Source of the DNA: Aestuariibacter sp. A3R04
Lineage (GTDB): Bacteria; Pseudomonadota; Gammaproteobacteria; Enterobacterales; Alteromonadaceae
Length of the DNA stretch: 64,000 nucleotides
Assembly: GCF_018860805.1 (NCBI RefSeq)
Contig: NZ_JAHKQR010000011.1
Span: forward strand, 186,001-250,000
Direction: 5' to 3'
Shown here: positions 43,609 through 53,376 of the stretch, in pieces
Layout of the letters: each line of letters begins with the position of its first letter
Numbering within the stretch: position 1 is the stretch's first letter
Position numbers and translations under genes: made by a program
Notes under the pieces: model-generated
Told to the model about the DNA's origin: nothing
Seen by the model: the letters and a program-made list of their open reading frames with translations, nothing else
The model's database searches: none

Positions 43609-45012
43609 ATGAAAATCAGACGTTTTTTTGGTAAAGACATGCGCGAGGCACTGAGCCAGGTTAAAGCGGAACTGGGAAGCGATGCGGTTATCATGTCAAA
43701 CAGAAAAGTGGCAGACGGCATCGAGCTGGTTGCCGCCTACGACAAAGAGCCGGAAGCCAAACTGAAGTTAACCCCCCGCCATGATACGGCAAAACCGGCC
43801 CAGCCTAAGGCCACTCCCACGCTAAGCGAAATTATTGGCGACGACGGCTCAGACAGTCTTCGCGCTTTGCTGGAGAAACAAACCGCAGCATCGGCACAAC
43901 CTCAACGCACTTCTGCGTCGGCTAGTCAGCCTGGCACCGCGACTACAAGTGATGCAATGTCCTTCGATAACGCGCCATTATTTTCCGGTGATGCAGAACA
44001 GATTGAATCTATATTCGATACCCCAGCCTCGCAAATGAACCCCGAGTTTATCGCGCCGCAAAACGCTTCTCAATCTGCGGCATCGGGCAATGAACTCGAT
44101 GGGATTAAAGCTGAACTGGCCTCCCTGCGCAGCGTATTGCAGCATCAGGTGGCTGACCTAATGGACGCTAAAAAGCGCCAGCAAAAACCTGTTCACAGTT
44201 ACCTCATGCGGTGTTTAACCGGCATGGGCCTGAGTACACCACTTGCGGAGCAACTCGTGCATTATACGCCAGGTCACTATACGGAAAGAGAGGCCTGGGT
44301 GTACCTTCTTAATCTTTTAGCTAATCGCGTGAATGTCAGTGGAAATGATATTCTAAATCAAACTGGAGTCGTGGCTTTAGTAGGGCCAACTGGTACCGGA
44401 AAAACTACCACGGTAGCTAAGCTTGCTGCACGGTATGCGCAAAAGTACGGCGCGGAACAAGTGGCGATGATTACCATTGATACCTACCGTATTGCAGCTT
44501 ACGAGCAACTGGCAACCTACGGTAAAATCATTGGTTGTACCACTAGAAAAGCACAAAGTAGTGAAGAATTATCAGAGCAACTCTTTCAGTTACGCCATAA
44601 ACGGCTAATATTAATTGATACCGCGGGCTTCAGTCAGCGGGATAGTCGGTTAATCAAGCAACTTGGGCAATTTAACAGCGGTCAGGTGCAACCTGTGCGT
44701 AAATACCTGGTTGCTCAAGCAAATACCCAATATCCTGCTTTGCAGCGTATAATAGCTGCATATAATTCAGTGAAGCTCGATGGATGTATATTCACAAAAG
44801 TGGATGAGTGTTACAGTTTGGGTGAAGTGTTGAGTATTGCGGTAGAGCAACAACTGCCTGTGAGTTATGTAACAGACGGGCAGCAGGTGCCTGAAGATAT
44901 CAAAGTTGCCGATGCGAAATCTCTCGTTTCCGCGGCGGCAAAGCTTTATAAAAAGTATGGATTAGACCATACTAAGCATAATCATGAAGTTAATTCAGTT
45001 CAGGCAGTATGA
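43609..45012 (+). CDS. flhF: Polar flagellar GTPase FlhF
   Basis: A 467-residue SRP-type GTPase that recruits the flagellum to the pole. The N-terminal B domain (MKIRRFFGKDMREALSQVKAELGSDAVIMSNRKV) is followed by a Gln/Ala/Ser-rich linker (~65-180), the N domain and the G domain from about 262: VALVGPTGTGKTTTVAKLAARYA (G1), TIDTYRIAAYEQL, LILIDTAGFSQRD (G3) and GCIFTKVDE (TKxD). It overlaps flhG by 4 bp; together they set flagellar place and number. Confidence 0.95.
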   Translation: MKIRRFFGKDMREALSQVKAELGSDAVIMSNRKVADGIELVAAYDKEPEAKLKLTPRHDTAKPAQPKATPTLSEIIGDDGSDSLRALLEKQTAASAQPQRTSASASQPGTATTSDAMSFDNAPLFSGDAEQIESIFDTPASQMNPEFIAPQNASQSAASGNELDGIKAELASLRSVLQHQVADLMDAKKRQQKPVHSYLMRCLTGMGLSTPLAEQLVHYTPGHYTEREAWVYLLNLLANRVNVSGNDILNQTGVVALVGPTGTGKTTTVAKLAARYAQKYGAEQVAMITIDTYRIAAYEQLATYGKIIGCTTRKAQSSEELSEQLFQLRHKRLILIDTAGFSQRDSRLIKQLGQFNSGQVQPVRKYLVAQANTQYPALQRIIAAYNSVKLDGCIFTKVDECYSLGEVLSIAVEQQLPVSYVTDGQQVPEDIKVADAKSLVSAAAKLYKKYGLDHTKHNHEVNSVQAV

Positions 45013-45875
45013 TCGAAGATCAAGCGAGTAGCTTACGAAAGATGAATCAGTCAAGCCTCATTAAGGTTATCGCCGTCACAGGCGGCAAAGGTGGTGTTGG
45101 GAAAACCAACATTACATTGAATACGGCTATCGCAATGGCGAAGCAGGGAAAACGGGTTATGGTGCTCGACGCCGACCTTGGCCTTGCCAACGTCGATGTG
45201 ATGTTAGGGTTGAGGGTGGAAAGAAATCTTTCCCACGTTCTATCTGGCGAATGTACGTTAGATGACGTACTTGTTACCGGACCTCATGGTATTAAAATTG
45301 CTCCGGCAACATCGGGTACACAGTCGATGACTGAATTGTCTCCTACTGAGCACGCGGGTCTTATCCGTGCGTTTAGCGAACTGCGCTCCCAAATTGATGT
45401 ATTAATTGTTGATACAGCCGCAGGTATTTCTGACATGGTGCTCAGCTTTTCCAGGGCATCACAGGACATCATGGTCGTCGTGTGTGATGAGCCCACGTCA
45501 CTGACTGACGCTTATGCCCTTATCAAAATTCTCAATCGCGAGCACGGTGTGTTCAAGTTCAAGATCGTTGCCAACATGGTTAGAGACATCCGCGAAGGGC
45601 AAGAGTTGTTTAGCAAACTCTCAAAAGTCACAGGACGTTTTCTCGATGTGGCTCTGGAATTAGTGGCCACCGTCCCCTTCGACGAAAATATTCGTCGCGC
45701 TGTGCGTAAGCAAACTGCCATCGTTGATGCATTTCCAGGTTCGCCGGCCGCTGTTGCTATTAGTCAGTTAGCGACTAGGGCGCTCAACTGGCCAGTGCCC
45801 GCGCAGCCGGGCGGTCATTTGGAGTTTTTCATTGAGCAGTTGGTAACCAAGCAAGTGGTGGGTGAGCAACGTTGA
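45009..45875 (+). CDS. flhG: Flagellar number regulator FlhG (FleN, MinD-like ATPase)
   Basis: A 288-residue MinD/ParA-type ATPase. Residues 4-10 are D-Q-A-S-S-L-R, the DQAxxLR activator helix that stimulates FlhF GTPase. The deviant Walker A is VTGGKGGVGKTNITLN and Walker B region VMVLDADLGLANVDVMLGL; LIVDTAAGISDMVL is switch II. A C-terminal amphipathic tail (GGHLEFFIEQLV) fits membrane binding. It limits flagellar number and, in relatives, antagonises FlrA/FleQ. Start ATGA overlaps flhF. Confidence 0.95.
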   Translation: MIEDQASSLRKMNQSSLIKVIAVTGGKGGVGKTNITLNTAIAMAKQGKRVMVLDADLGLANVDVMLGLRVERNLSHVLSGECTLDDVLVTGPHGIKIAPATSGTQSMTELSPTEHAGLIRAFSELRSQIDVLIVDTAAGISDMVLSFSRASQDIMVVVCDEPTSLTDAYALIKILNREHGVFKFKIVANMVRDIREGQELFSKLSKVTGRFLDVALELVATVPFDENIRRAVRKQTAIVDAFPGSPAAVAISQLATRALNWPVPAQPGGHLEFFIEQLVTKQVVGEQR

Positions 45876-46600
45876 ACAGTAAAGCGGCGGCCTATCAGCA
45901 ACAATCTGACAAAGCACAGTTGGTCGAGCGTCACGCGCCTCTCGTCAAGCGGATTGCTCACCACCTGATAGCCCGTCTCCCCGCCAGCGTCATTGTTGAT
46001 GATCTCATTCAATCAGGAATGATAGGACTGCTGGAGGCTGCGAGAAACTTCGATGGCTCGAAAGGGGCAAGTTTTGAAACTTTCGCAGGCATCCGCATTC
46101 GCGGTGCTATGCTTGATGAAATAAGAAAGGGTGACTGGACCCCGCGGTCTGTCCACAAAAACAGCCGCGCCATTACCGAAGCGATCAATCAGGTAGAACG
46201 AGAAACGGGCAGAGACGCGCGCGATACTGAAATAGCTGCTAAGCTCAATGTCAGTATTCACGATTACCATCAGATGCTAAACGAAGTAAACGCCGGGAAG
46301 CTGGTGGGTATAGAGGATTTAGGCGTTTCTGAAGATGTCATCAGCATAGAGCAAAACAAGGGTAATGATTCCCCCTTAGAAGATCTCATGCAAGGGGCAT
46401 TTCAGAAAGCGCTGGCTCATGCCATTACGACGTTACCGGAACGAGAGGCGATTGTCCTTTCCTTGTACTATGATGAAGAACTGAATTTAAGGGAAATTGG
46501 TGAGGTTCTTGACGTGAGTGAGTCAAGGGTGAGCCAAATTCACAGCCAGGCCATGCTAAAACTAAAAGCACGAATGCAGTCTTGGCAGGCTGAAGAATAA
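45872..46600 (+). CDS. fliA: Flagellar sigma factor FliA (sigma-28)
   Basis: A 242-residue sigma-28. Region 2 has [37 protein letters not shown] in type and [21 protein letters not shown]; region 3 begins [10 protein letters not shown]; region 4 is [37 protein letters not shown] in type. The start is TTG 45872, overlapping the flhG stop as TTGA; no nearby ATG gives the conserved N-terminus. It directs late flagellin, motor and chemotaxis genes, and is held by FlgM, which is not in this window. Confidence 0.94.
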   Translation: MNSKAAAYQQQSDKAQLVERHAPLVKRIAHHLIARLPASVIVDDLIQSGMIGLLEAARNFDGSKGASFETFAGIRIRGAMLDEIRKGDWTPRSVHKNSRAITEAINQVERETGRDARDTEIAAKLNVSIHDYHQMLNEVNAGKLVGIEDLGVSEDVISIEQNKGNDSPLEDLMQGAFQKALAHAITTLPEREAIVLSLYYDEELNLREIGEVLDVSESRVSQIHSQAMLKLKARMQSWQAEE

Positions 46601-46652
46601 AACAAACAAACGAATATCTATAACAACTGAACAATCCTCACCGGAGGCTATT

Positions 46653-47036
46653 TTGGACAAGAGCATGAAAATTCTCGTTGTGGACGATTTTTCTACAATG
46701 AGACGAATCATAAAGAACCTGCTTAAAGATTTGGGTTTTTCTAATATTCAGGAAGCGGATGATGGCAGTACTGCACTTCCCATGCTCCAACAGGGCGACT
46801 TCGATTTTGTCGTAACAGATTGGAACATGCCTGGAATGCAGGGTATAGATTTACTTAGAGCGATTCGCGCCGATGATAAGCTCAAGCACTTGCCTGTGCT
46901 CATGGTGACTGCCGAAGCAAAAAAAGAACAAATTGTAGCGGCAGCGCAAGCGGGTGTAAACGGCTATGTCGTAAAACCGTTTACTGCAGCAACACTTAAG
47001 GAAAAACTCGACAAGATTTTTGAGCGCTTAGGTTAA
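46653..47036 (+). CDS. cheY: Chemotaxis response regulator CheY
   Basis: A 127-residue single receiver domain very close to E. coli CheY ([19 protein letters not shown]). The acidic pair is D11/D12, the phospho-acceptor is D56 ([10 protein letters not shown]), with T/S in VTAEA and Lys in VVKPFT. The start is TTG 46653: GGAGG at 46643-46647 is 5 bp upstream, whereas ATG 46665 would be 17 bp away. CheY-P binds FliM and reverses rotation. Confidence 0.95.
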   Translation: MDKSMKILVVDDFSTMRRIIKNLLKDLGFSNIQEADDGSTALPMLQQGDFDFVVTDWNMPGMQGIDLLRAIRADDKLKHLPVLMVTAEAKKEQIVAAAQAGVNGYVVKPFTAATLKEKLDKIFERLG

Positions 47037-47068
47037 TCCAGCCGCGCCCCAGAGAAGAGGATTACTGG

Positions 47069-47812
47069 ATGACACCAACAAAAAAAGTACCTATCTCGCT
47101 CGAAGAAGCAAAGCAGCTGGTTACTTATTTAGAGCAGGGAGACAATGAGGCAGCCAGTTCGTTACTGGAAGCCGTCTCCGCAAAAGAATCTATCGAATTG
47201 TTTGCCGAAGTAGGGAAGTTAACACGTCAGCTTCACGACGCGCTGAATAATTTCCAGTTAGATGAGCGCATTGCCGGTCTCGCCAACGACGATATTCCAG
47301 ATGCACAAACACGACTTACCTATGTTATAGAAGAAACGGAAAAAGCGGCGAACACGACGATGGATGCTGTGGAATCCTGTATGCCTATCGCTGAGTCATT
47401 GTCGGAGAAAATTGGCAGTATAGAGCCCGAGTGGAAAAAACTCATGACTCGTCAGATCGAGCTCGGTGAATTTAAAGCTCTGTGTATGGACATTGATGCT
47501 TTGTTTGCGCAAACATCCACTGACGCGTCGAAGCTAACAAGCCTGTTAACCGAAGTATTGATGGCCCAAGGCTATCAGGATCTAACCGGACAGGTAATCC
47601 GCCGCGTTATTGAGCTGGTTAAAGAGGTCGAGGACAGTCTGGTGAATATGCTGACTGTATTTGGTGAAAAAGAGGGCCAGGTGATTCCTACCCAGCCCAA
47701 AAAAGCCGATGCTGAAAAAGCAGAAGGACCGATTATTAATGCTGAAGAGCGGGATGATGTAGTACAAGGCCAGGATGACGTGGATGATCTCCTGTCAAGT
47801 CTAGGTTTTTAG
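47069..47812 (+). CDS. cheZ: CheY phosphatase CheZ
   Basis: A 247-residue helical protein. The catalytic region near residues 165-185 contains MAQGYQDLTGQVIRRVIELV, where the Asp and Gln of YQDLTGQ are the CheZ active-site residues. The C-terminus ends DDVDDLLSSLGF, the conserved CheY-binding peptide. It lies between cheY and cheA, as in polar flagellates. Confidence 0.95.
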   Translation: MTPTKKVPISLEEAKQLVTYLEQGDNEAASSLLEAVSAKESIELFAEVGKLTRQLHDALNNFQLDERIAGLANDDIPDAQTRLTYVIEETEKAANTTMDAVESCMPIAESLSEKIGSIEPEWKKLMTRQIELGEFKALCMDIDALFAQTSTDASKLTSLLTEVLMAQGYQDLTGQVIRRVIELVKEVEDSLVNMLTVFGEKEGQVIPTQPKKADAEKAEGPIINAEERDDVVQGQDDVDDLLSSLGF

Positions 47813-47824
47813 GGGAGCGCGAGC

Positions 47825-50113
47825 ATGTCGTTTGAGGTTGATGAGGATATCTTACAAGATTTTTTGGTTGAAGCCGGAGAGATCTTGGAGCAGTTACAGG
47901 AGCAGTTGGTCGATCTGGAAAACAACCCGGAAGACGCCGACCTTCTCAATGCAATATTCAGAGGCTATCACACCGTTAAAGGCGGAGCGGGTTTTCTGTC
48001 TCTTACTGAATTGGTAGAAATTTGTCACGGCGCCGAGAATGTTTTCGACGTCATGCGTAATGGCCAGCGAACCCTGACTCCTGAATTGATGGACGTTATC
48101 TTACAAGCCACGGATGTGGTTGTAGAAATGTTTGAAAAAGTCAAAGCCAGAGAGCCACTCGAGGCCGCAGATGCTACTTTGGTGGATGTACTCCACAAAC
48201 TGAGTAAGCCAGAATCTCCGGATGAAAATATTTTTGGTGCTGAAGTCACTGTCGGGGAGCAGGCTGTAGAAGCAGAAGCGGATGAATCTGCTCTGGTTAG
48301 CCAGGACGTACCGGTTTCTCCGGAGGTCGCGGCGGTAAATGAAACCGCTGCCGACGGTAGTATTGAAGATATTTCAGAAGATGAGTTTGAAGCGCTATTA
48401 GATCAACTTCACGGTTCTGGTGCACCAGGTCGTCCCGTGGAGCCTGAATCTGCGGTAGCGAAGACGGAAAGCTCGTCAATGCCGTCTGCTGCGGCATCTG
48501 CCGACAGTGGCGATGATATCACCGACGACGAATTTGAAGCACTCCTTGATGAGCTGCATGGGAAAGGTCAATTCACTGGAGAGGCAGCGTCGCCTGAGCC
48601 AGTGTCGACTCCTCAACCTGAAAATTCCAGTGCAGAAGCAACAGACGCCGACGGTGATGAAATCACTGACGATGAATTTGAAGCATTGCTGGACCAGCTT
48701 CACGGCAAAGGGCAGGGGCCCAGTGTCGGATCAAATGTGCCTGTGGATGAAAAAGCTACGAATGCCGTAAACGCGGCGAAAGCTGAGCAGGCTAAAACGG
48801 CTGCTCAAGCGCCTAAACAGCCTGAGGCTAAAGCACCTGCACCAACGTCAAACAACAAAGCAATACCAAAGCCTGCCGGGGCGGAAAAGGCAGCGAAACC
48901 GGTAGCGAAGAAAGACGACAAAAAAAATACCGCAGCACCACCGCCAGCGGAAACTACAGTTCGGGTTGATACTAAGCGTCTGGATCAAATTATGAACATG
49001 GTGGGTGAGCTTGTGTTGGTACGTAACCGCTTACTGAGCCTTGGTATTAATACCAACGACGAAGACATGTCAAAAGCCATTGCCAATCTGGATGTGGTGA
49101 CTGGTGATCTTCAAGGCGCGGTTATGAAAACCCGCATGCAGCCCATCAAGAAGGTATTTGGCCGGTTCCCTAGGGTTGTCCGCGATCTTGCGCGAAGCTT
49201 GAAAAAAGAAATTACTCTTGAGCTCGAAGGGGAAGAGACTGATTTAGATAAAAATCTGGTGGAAGCGTTAGCAGACCCCCTAGTGCATTTGGTCAGAAAC
49301 TCAGTTGATCACGGTATTGAAATGCCAGATGATCGTGCCAATGCTGGCAAACCTAGAATGGGTACGGTTAAGCTGGCCGCATCCCAGGAAGGGGATCATA
49401 TCCTGTTGACCATTGAGGACGATGGCAAAGGTATGGACCCGGAAAAGCTCAAGGACATTGCCATTAGTCGCGGTGTACTTGATGCCGATGCCGCAGCACG
49501 TATGTCTGATGTGGAAGCATTTAACCTCATTTTTGCGCCGGGTTTTTCCACTAAAACGGAAATCAGTGATATTTCTGGTCGCGGTGTGGGCATGGATGTG
49601 GTTAAGACCAAGATTACCCAGCTCAACGGAACGGTTAATATTGACTCTCAGTTGGGTAAAGGTACACGTCTTGAAATTAAGGTCCCGCTCACCCTTGCTA
49701 TATTGCCGACATTGATGATTGTGGTCGGTCAGCAAACCTTCGCATTACCGTTAGGCGCGGTAAACGAAATTATTAACATGGACATTAAGAAAACCAACAC
49801 GGTTGATGGCCAACTCACTATGATTGTTCGTTCTAAAGCTATTCCGTTATTCTTCCTTGGCGAGTGGTTGATACGGGGACCTAAGAACATCGAACGAGAG
49901 AAAGGTCACGTTGTGGTGGTTCAAATTGGCACCCAGCAAGTAGGTTTCGTTGTCGATGCGTTAATCGGTCAGGAAGAAGTGGTTATTAAGCCTCTGGATG
50001 CGTTATTACAAGGCACGCCAGGCATGGCGGGTGCCACAATCACGTCTGATGGCGGTATCGCGCTCATACTGGATGTGCCTAGCTTGCTGAAGCGCTACGC
50101 ACGCAAGTCGTAG
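47825..50113 (+). CDS. cheA: Chemotaxis histidine kinase CheA
   Basis: A 762-residue CheA. The P1 Hpt domain has the phosphorylated His in IFRGYHTVKGGAGFL (about residue 49). The linker from about 145 to 375 is acidic then Ala/Pro/Lys-rich and contains three imperfect copies of a DExxDDEFEALLDxLHGxG unit near residues 180, 231 and 278. P3 starts near TTVRVDTKRLDQIMNMVGELV; P4 has LVHLVRNSVDHGIE (N box), LTIEDDGKGMD and ISGRGVGMDVVK; P5 is CheW-like (FALPLGAVNEII). A standard globular P2 is not obvious. It phosphorylates CheY and CheB and is tethered at the pole by ParP in Vibrio. Confidence 0.95.
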   Translation: MSFEVDEDILQDFLVEAGEILEQLQEQLVDLENNPEDADLLNAIFRGYHTVKGGAGFLSLTELVEICHGAENVFDVMRNGQRTLTPELMDVILQATDVVVEMFEKVKAREPLEAADATLVDVLHKLSKPESPDENIFGAEVTVGEQAVEAEADESALVSQDVPVSPEVAAVNETAADGSIEDISEDEFEALLDQLHGSGAPGRPVEPESAVAKTESSSMPSAAASADSGDDITDDEFEALLDELHGKGQFTGEAASPEPVSTPQPENSSAEATDADGDEITDDEFEALLDQLHGKGQGPSVGSNVPVDEKATNAVNAAKAEQAKTAAQAPKQPEAKAPAPTSNNKAIPKPAGAEKAAKPVAKKDDKKNTAAPPPAETTVRVDTKRLDQIMNMVGELVLVRNRLLSLGINTNDEDMSKAIANLDVVTGDLQGAVMKTRMQPIKKVFGRFPRVVRDLARSLKKEITLELEGEETDLDKNLVEALADPLVHLVRNSVDHGIEMPDDRANAGKPRMGTVKLAASQEGDHILLTIEDDGKGMDPEKLKDIAISRGVLDADAAARMSDVEAFNLIFAPGFSTKTEISDISGRGVGMDVVKTKITQLNGTVNIDSQLGKGTRLEIKVPLTLAILPTLMIVVGQQTFALPLGAVNEIINMDIKKTNTVDGQLTMIVRSKAIPLFFLGEWLIRGPKNIEREKGHVVVVQIGTQQVGFVVDALIGQEEVVIKPLDALLQGTPGMAGATITSDGGIALILDVPSLLKRYARKS

Positions 50114-50140
50114 GAACGCGTTTAAAGGAATTACAGTTAC

Positions 50141-51283
50141 ATGGCTTTTAAAGTCCTTGTGGTAGATGACTCCACATTTTACAGACGACGTGTAAGGGAA
50201 ATTTTAGACGAAGACAGAGATTTGGAAGTTGTGGGGGAAGCCCGCAATGGTGAAGAGGCCTTGGCGTTATTGACCAAACTCTCGCCTGATGTGGTGACAA
50301 TGGACGTGGAAATGCCTGTAATGGATGGGATTTCCGCAGTAAAAGCCATTATGGAAAAACGCCCCGTACCCATTCTGATGTTTTCGTCATTAACCCACGC
50401 CGGAGCCCAGGCAACTCTTGATGCACTGGAAGCTGGCGCATTAGATTTTTTGCCGAAAAAATTTGAAGAGATATCAAAAGATCGCAAGGAAGCCGTGGGC
50501 TTGTTGCGCACAAAAGTGAGGTTGCTTGCAAGAAGGGGCGTGGGCATACGGCGGGCACCGAATACAAGAAAAAATCGTAGTATGATGCCGCCGAGAATGC
50601 CGGCCAATGCGCCGAAAGCCACGTTCTTTAAGTCATCGAGTTTACTTACCGGACGTGAAGAAGCAGTATCACAGCCTACTGTAACCAAAGTTAAAGCGTC
50701 AGGTAAAAGGTATCGCTGTCTGGCCATTGGGGCGTCAACTGGTGGGCCTGTGGCATTGCAAAAAGTACTGGCCGGATTACCAGCAAATTTCCCCTATCCC
50801 ATTATACTTGTCCAGCATATGCCGGGTACCTTTACGAATGCATTTGCTCAACGGCTCAATAACAATTGTCAGATTTCGGTGAAAGAAGCTGAACACGGCG
50901 AGGTACTGAAGCCCGGGATTGCCTTTTTGGCACCCGGTGGAAAGCAGATGCTGGTAACTTCAGGTGCCAGGCCTTCCATCGTCATTCAGGACGCTGATGT
51001 AGACGAAAAAACTACCTATAAACCCAGCGTAGATATTACATTTTCCAGTTTAAAACAGGTCTACGAAGGTGATGTATTAGGCGTTATTCTCACGGGAATG
51101 GGAGCTGACGGCCGGGAAGGGTGTCGTGAACTGTTTGAAAGCGGCGCTAAAATCTGGGCGCAAGATCAGGAATCTTGTGTGGTTTATGGTATGCCTCAGG
51201 CTGTATCGAAAGCCAACATCGCTGAGAAGAGTATTGGCATTGACCATATGGCAGAGTGCATTTTAACGGAAATGCGCGTCTAA
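50141..51283 (+). CDS. cheB: Chemotaxis methylesterase/glutamine deamidase CheB
   Basis: A 380-residue CheB. The receiver has the acidic pair in VLVVDDSTFYRRRV, phospho-acceptor Asp in VVTMDVEMPVMDGI and Lys in FLPKKF. A basic linker (~140-180, many Arg/Lys/Met) leads to the esterase domain with the Ser of IGASTGGPVAL, His of LVQHMPGTFT and Asp of LTGMGADGREG. It demethylates chemoreceptors after CheA phosphorylation. Preceded by AAAGGAATT; 27 bp after cheA. Confidence 0.95.
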   Translation: MAFKVLVVDDSTFYRRRVREILDEDRDLEVVGEARNGEEALALLTKLSPDVVTMDVEMPVMDGISAVKAIMEKRPVPILMFSSLTHAGAQATLDALEAGALDFLPKKFEEISKDRKEAVGLLRTKVRLLARRGVGIRRAPNTRKNRSMMPPRMPANAPKATFFKSSSLLTGREEAVSQPTVTKVKASGKRYRCLAIGASTGGPVALQKVLAGLPANFPYPIILVQHMPGTFTNAFAQRLNNNCQISVKEAEHGEVLKPGIAFLAPGGKQMLVTSGARPSIVIQDADVDEKTTYKPSVDITFSSLKQVYEGDVLGVILTGMGADGREGCRELFESGAKIWAQDQESCVVYGMPQAVSKANIAEKSIGIDHMAECILTEMRV

Positions 51284-51308
51284 CCAGTTTTTCAGCGGGA
51301 GTAGGGAA

Positions 51309-52073
51309 GTGAAGATTTGGACGATTGCCAACCAAAAAGGGGGCGTAGGTAAGACAACCACCACGGTTACCCTAGGTGGTATTCTCGCTCAGCAAGGCAA
51401 ACGCGTTTTATTAATCGACACTGACCCTCACGCGTCGTTGAGTTATTATTTCGGCACCGACGCTGAAGAGTTAAGTGCTTCTGTTTACGACATTTTCATG
51501 TCTCAAAGTGAGATATCGGCAGACGCGGTTCTCGACTGTCTTTGTTCAACAAAACTTGACAGTTTGTTTATTCTTCCTGCGTCTATGGCTTTGGCTACAC
51601 TGGATAGACAAATGGGTATGCAGAGCGGTATGGGGCTTATTCTTAAAAAGGCCTTGTTTACAGTAAACGATGAGTTTGATTATGTACTTATTGATTGCCC
51701 GCCGGTACTTGGTGTTTTGATGGTTAACGCTTTGGCAGCATGTCAGAAGGTAGTTGTGCCTGTGCAAACAGAGTTTCTGGCGTTAAAAGGGCTGGACAGA
51801 ATGATACACACGCTGGAAATAATGGGGCGTTCCTTGCAAAAGGAGTTCGACACATTGATTGTACCTACCATGTTTGACCGCCGCACAAATGCCGCAATTC
51901 AATCTCACAATAAACTGGTTGAAGATTATGGCAGTAGAGTGTGGAAAGGGGTGATCCCTGTAGACACGCGTTTTCGCGATGCCAGTCAGGCGCAATCTCC
52001 GGCGTCGGTAATTTATCCCAGAGCGCGTGGGGTTTATGCCTATAATAAGTTATTAGCAGAATTGGATGGGTGA
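51309..52073 (+). CDS. parC: ParA-like ATPase ParC of chemotaxis arrays
   Basis: A 254-residue ParA/Soj-type ATPase with the deviant Walker A KGGVGKTTTTV at the N-terminus, VLLIDTDPHASLSYYFG and DYVLIDCPPVLGVLMVNAL. GTG 51309 is the only start giving a complete N-terminus (MKIWTIANQKGG). In Vibrio the ParC ATPase forms a polar focus that places chemotaxis arrays through ParP; the cheA-cheB-parC-parP-cheW order here is the same, so a chemotaxis role is more likely than plasmid or chromosome partitioning. Confidence 0.88.
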   Translation: MKIWTIANQKGGVGKTTTTVTLGGILAQQGKRVLLIDTDPHASLSYYFGTDAEELSASVYDIFMSQSEISADAVLDCLCSTKLDSLFILPASMALATLDRQMGMQSGMGLILKKALFTVNDEFDYVLIDCPPVLGVLMVNALAACQKVVVPVQTEFLALKGLDRMIHTLEIMGRSLQKEFDTLIVPTMFDRRTNAAIQSHNKLVEDYGSRVWKGVIPVDTRFRDASQAQSPASVIYPRARGVYAYNKLLAELDG

Positions 52074-52078
52074 CGATC

Positions 52079-52807
52079 ATGACTAAGAGTACGCCGTTCG
52101 CCCGTGAAGATGTGATGCAAGCTTACCTTGACAGTTTGCTTCACGGCCCTGAAGATCCGGCGGAAGTAACCGCGAAAACAGCGAAACTTCTTGAACAGGC
52201 AGCGCTCGACTTAGCCGGCGACTCGTCTGAAGAAGAAAAAGCCGCGGAAGCCATCGCTCCTATAACACCCGTCGTTTCGTCAGCGGAAACCGCGGTGGTT
52301 GCTGACGAGTCTGGAGTTACGCCGCCGCGAGTGGCATATGTGAAAGACCTGCTGGAAAATCGTTTTCAGGCGCTTTTTTTTGAGGTTGCAGGTCTTACTC
52401 TCGCCGTACCACTTATTACTCTTGGCGGCATTCATCGTCTGGAAAAAGTGGGCGGACTAGTTGGCAAACCTGATTGGTTCAAAGGTGTGATGTTACACCG
52501 GGAACAAAAAATCAATGTGGTCGATACTGCGATGTGGGTAATGCCAGAAAAATACAACCAAAATCTCGCAGAAACGCTACACTATCAGTATCTTATTATG
52601 CTGGGTGACAGCGCCTGGGGGTTAGCCAGTGACAAACTGGTCAATACCGTAACCTTGTCAAAGGACGAAGTGAAATGGCGTGAGACCGGGGGGAAACGCC
52701 CCTGGCTGGCCGGTATGGTGAAAGAGAGGATGTGCGCGCTAATCGACGTATATCAGTTAATTGCAATGCTCAACGATGGTTTGGGCAGTAATGATCAAAC
52801 GGGCTAG
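52079..52807 (+). CDS. parP: CheW-like array adaptor ParP
   Basis: A 242-residue protein with an N-terminal ~80-residue variable acidic segment and a C-terminal CheW-like domain (FQALFFEVAGLTLAVPLITLGGIHRLEKV, WFKGVMLHREQKINVVDTAMWVMP). ParP links the ParC ATPase to CheA and chemoreceptors through its AIF region, preventing array loss from the pole. ATG 52079 is preferred; GTG 52070, overlapping the parC stop, is an alternative start. Divergent from true CheW encoded next. Confidence 0.85.
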   Translation: MTKSTPFAREDVMQAYLDSLLHGPEDPAEVTAKTAKLLEQAALDLAGDSSEEEKAAEAIAPITPVVSSAETAVVADESGVTPPRVAYVKDLLENRFQALFFEVAGLTLAVPLITLGGIHRLEKVGGLVGKPDWFKGVMLHREQKINVVDTAMWVMPEKYNQNLAETLHYQYLIMLGDSAWGLASDKLVNTVTLSKDEVKWRETGGKRPWLAGMVKERMCALIDVYQLIAMLNDGLGSNDQTG

Positions 52808-52825
52808 CTTGGGGAGCCGGGTAAT

Positions 52826-53314
52826 ATGAATGATAAAACAACTATGAGTAATACACCAGACAACGACGAGGTGTTGCAGTGGGTAACTTATCGCTTGGGT
52901 GAAGAAACTTACGGCATCAATGTCATGCAGGTTCAAGAGGTGTTGCGCTACACAGAAATTGCGCCAGTACCCGGTGCGCCTGATTACGTGCTTGGTATCA
53001 TCAATTTGCGTGGTAACGTTGTTACCGTTATTGATACGCGAGCCAGGTTTGGCCTTATGCCAACCGAAACGACGGATAATACGCGCATTGTTATTATTGA
53101 ATCTGATGAACAGGTCGTGGGCATTTTAGTAGACAGCGTAGCGGAAGTGGTTTATCTGAAGTCATCGGAAATTGACAGCGCACCAAACGTTGGTACAGAG
53201 GAAAGTGCTAAGTTTATTCAGGGCGTAAGCAACCGCGATGGTGAATTGCTTATTCTCGTTGACTTGAACAAGTTATTAAGCGATGACGAATGGGATGAAA
53301 TTAGCAGTTTTTAA
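52826..53314 (+). CDS. cheW: Chemotaxis coupling protein CheW
   Basis: A 162-residue CheW with WVTYRLGEETYGINVMQVQEVLRYTEIAPVPGAPDYVLGIINLRGNVVTVIDTR in type, the diagnostic core of two SH3-like subdomains. LIGRG-type end is ILVDLNKLLSDDEWDEI. It couples receptors to CheA. A hairpin follows its stop. Confidence 0.96.
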   Translation: MNDKTTMSNTPDNDEVLQWVTYRLGEETYGINVMQVQEVLRYTEIAPVPGAPDYVLGIINLRGNVVTVIDTRARFGLMPTETTDNTRIVIIESDEQVVGILVDSVAEVVYLKSSEIDSAPNVGTEESAKFIQGVSNRDGELLILVDLNKLLSDDEWDEISSF

Positions 53315-53326
53315 ACACTGTGTGCT

Positions 53327-53350
53327 AAGCGTTCAATGTCGAACGCTTTT
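53327..53350 (+). terminator. Hairpin between cheW and the DUF2802 gene
   Basis: Stem AAGCGTTC (53327-53334), loop AATGTC, arm GAACGCTT (53341-53348), then TTGGGTTTTT. It resembles an intrinsic terminator or attenuator 13 bp past the cheW stop, so the downstream DUF2802 gene may be expressed at a lower level. Confidence 0.65.
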
Positions 53351-53376
53351 GGGTTTTTAGGAGAACGTGCCGTTAT

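Noticed and set aside
51309-52073. Chromosome or plasmid partition ParA
   Set aside because: No parB or parS neighbour; it is embedded between cheB and a CheW-like gene as in the ParC-ParP chemotaxis system.
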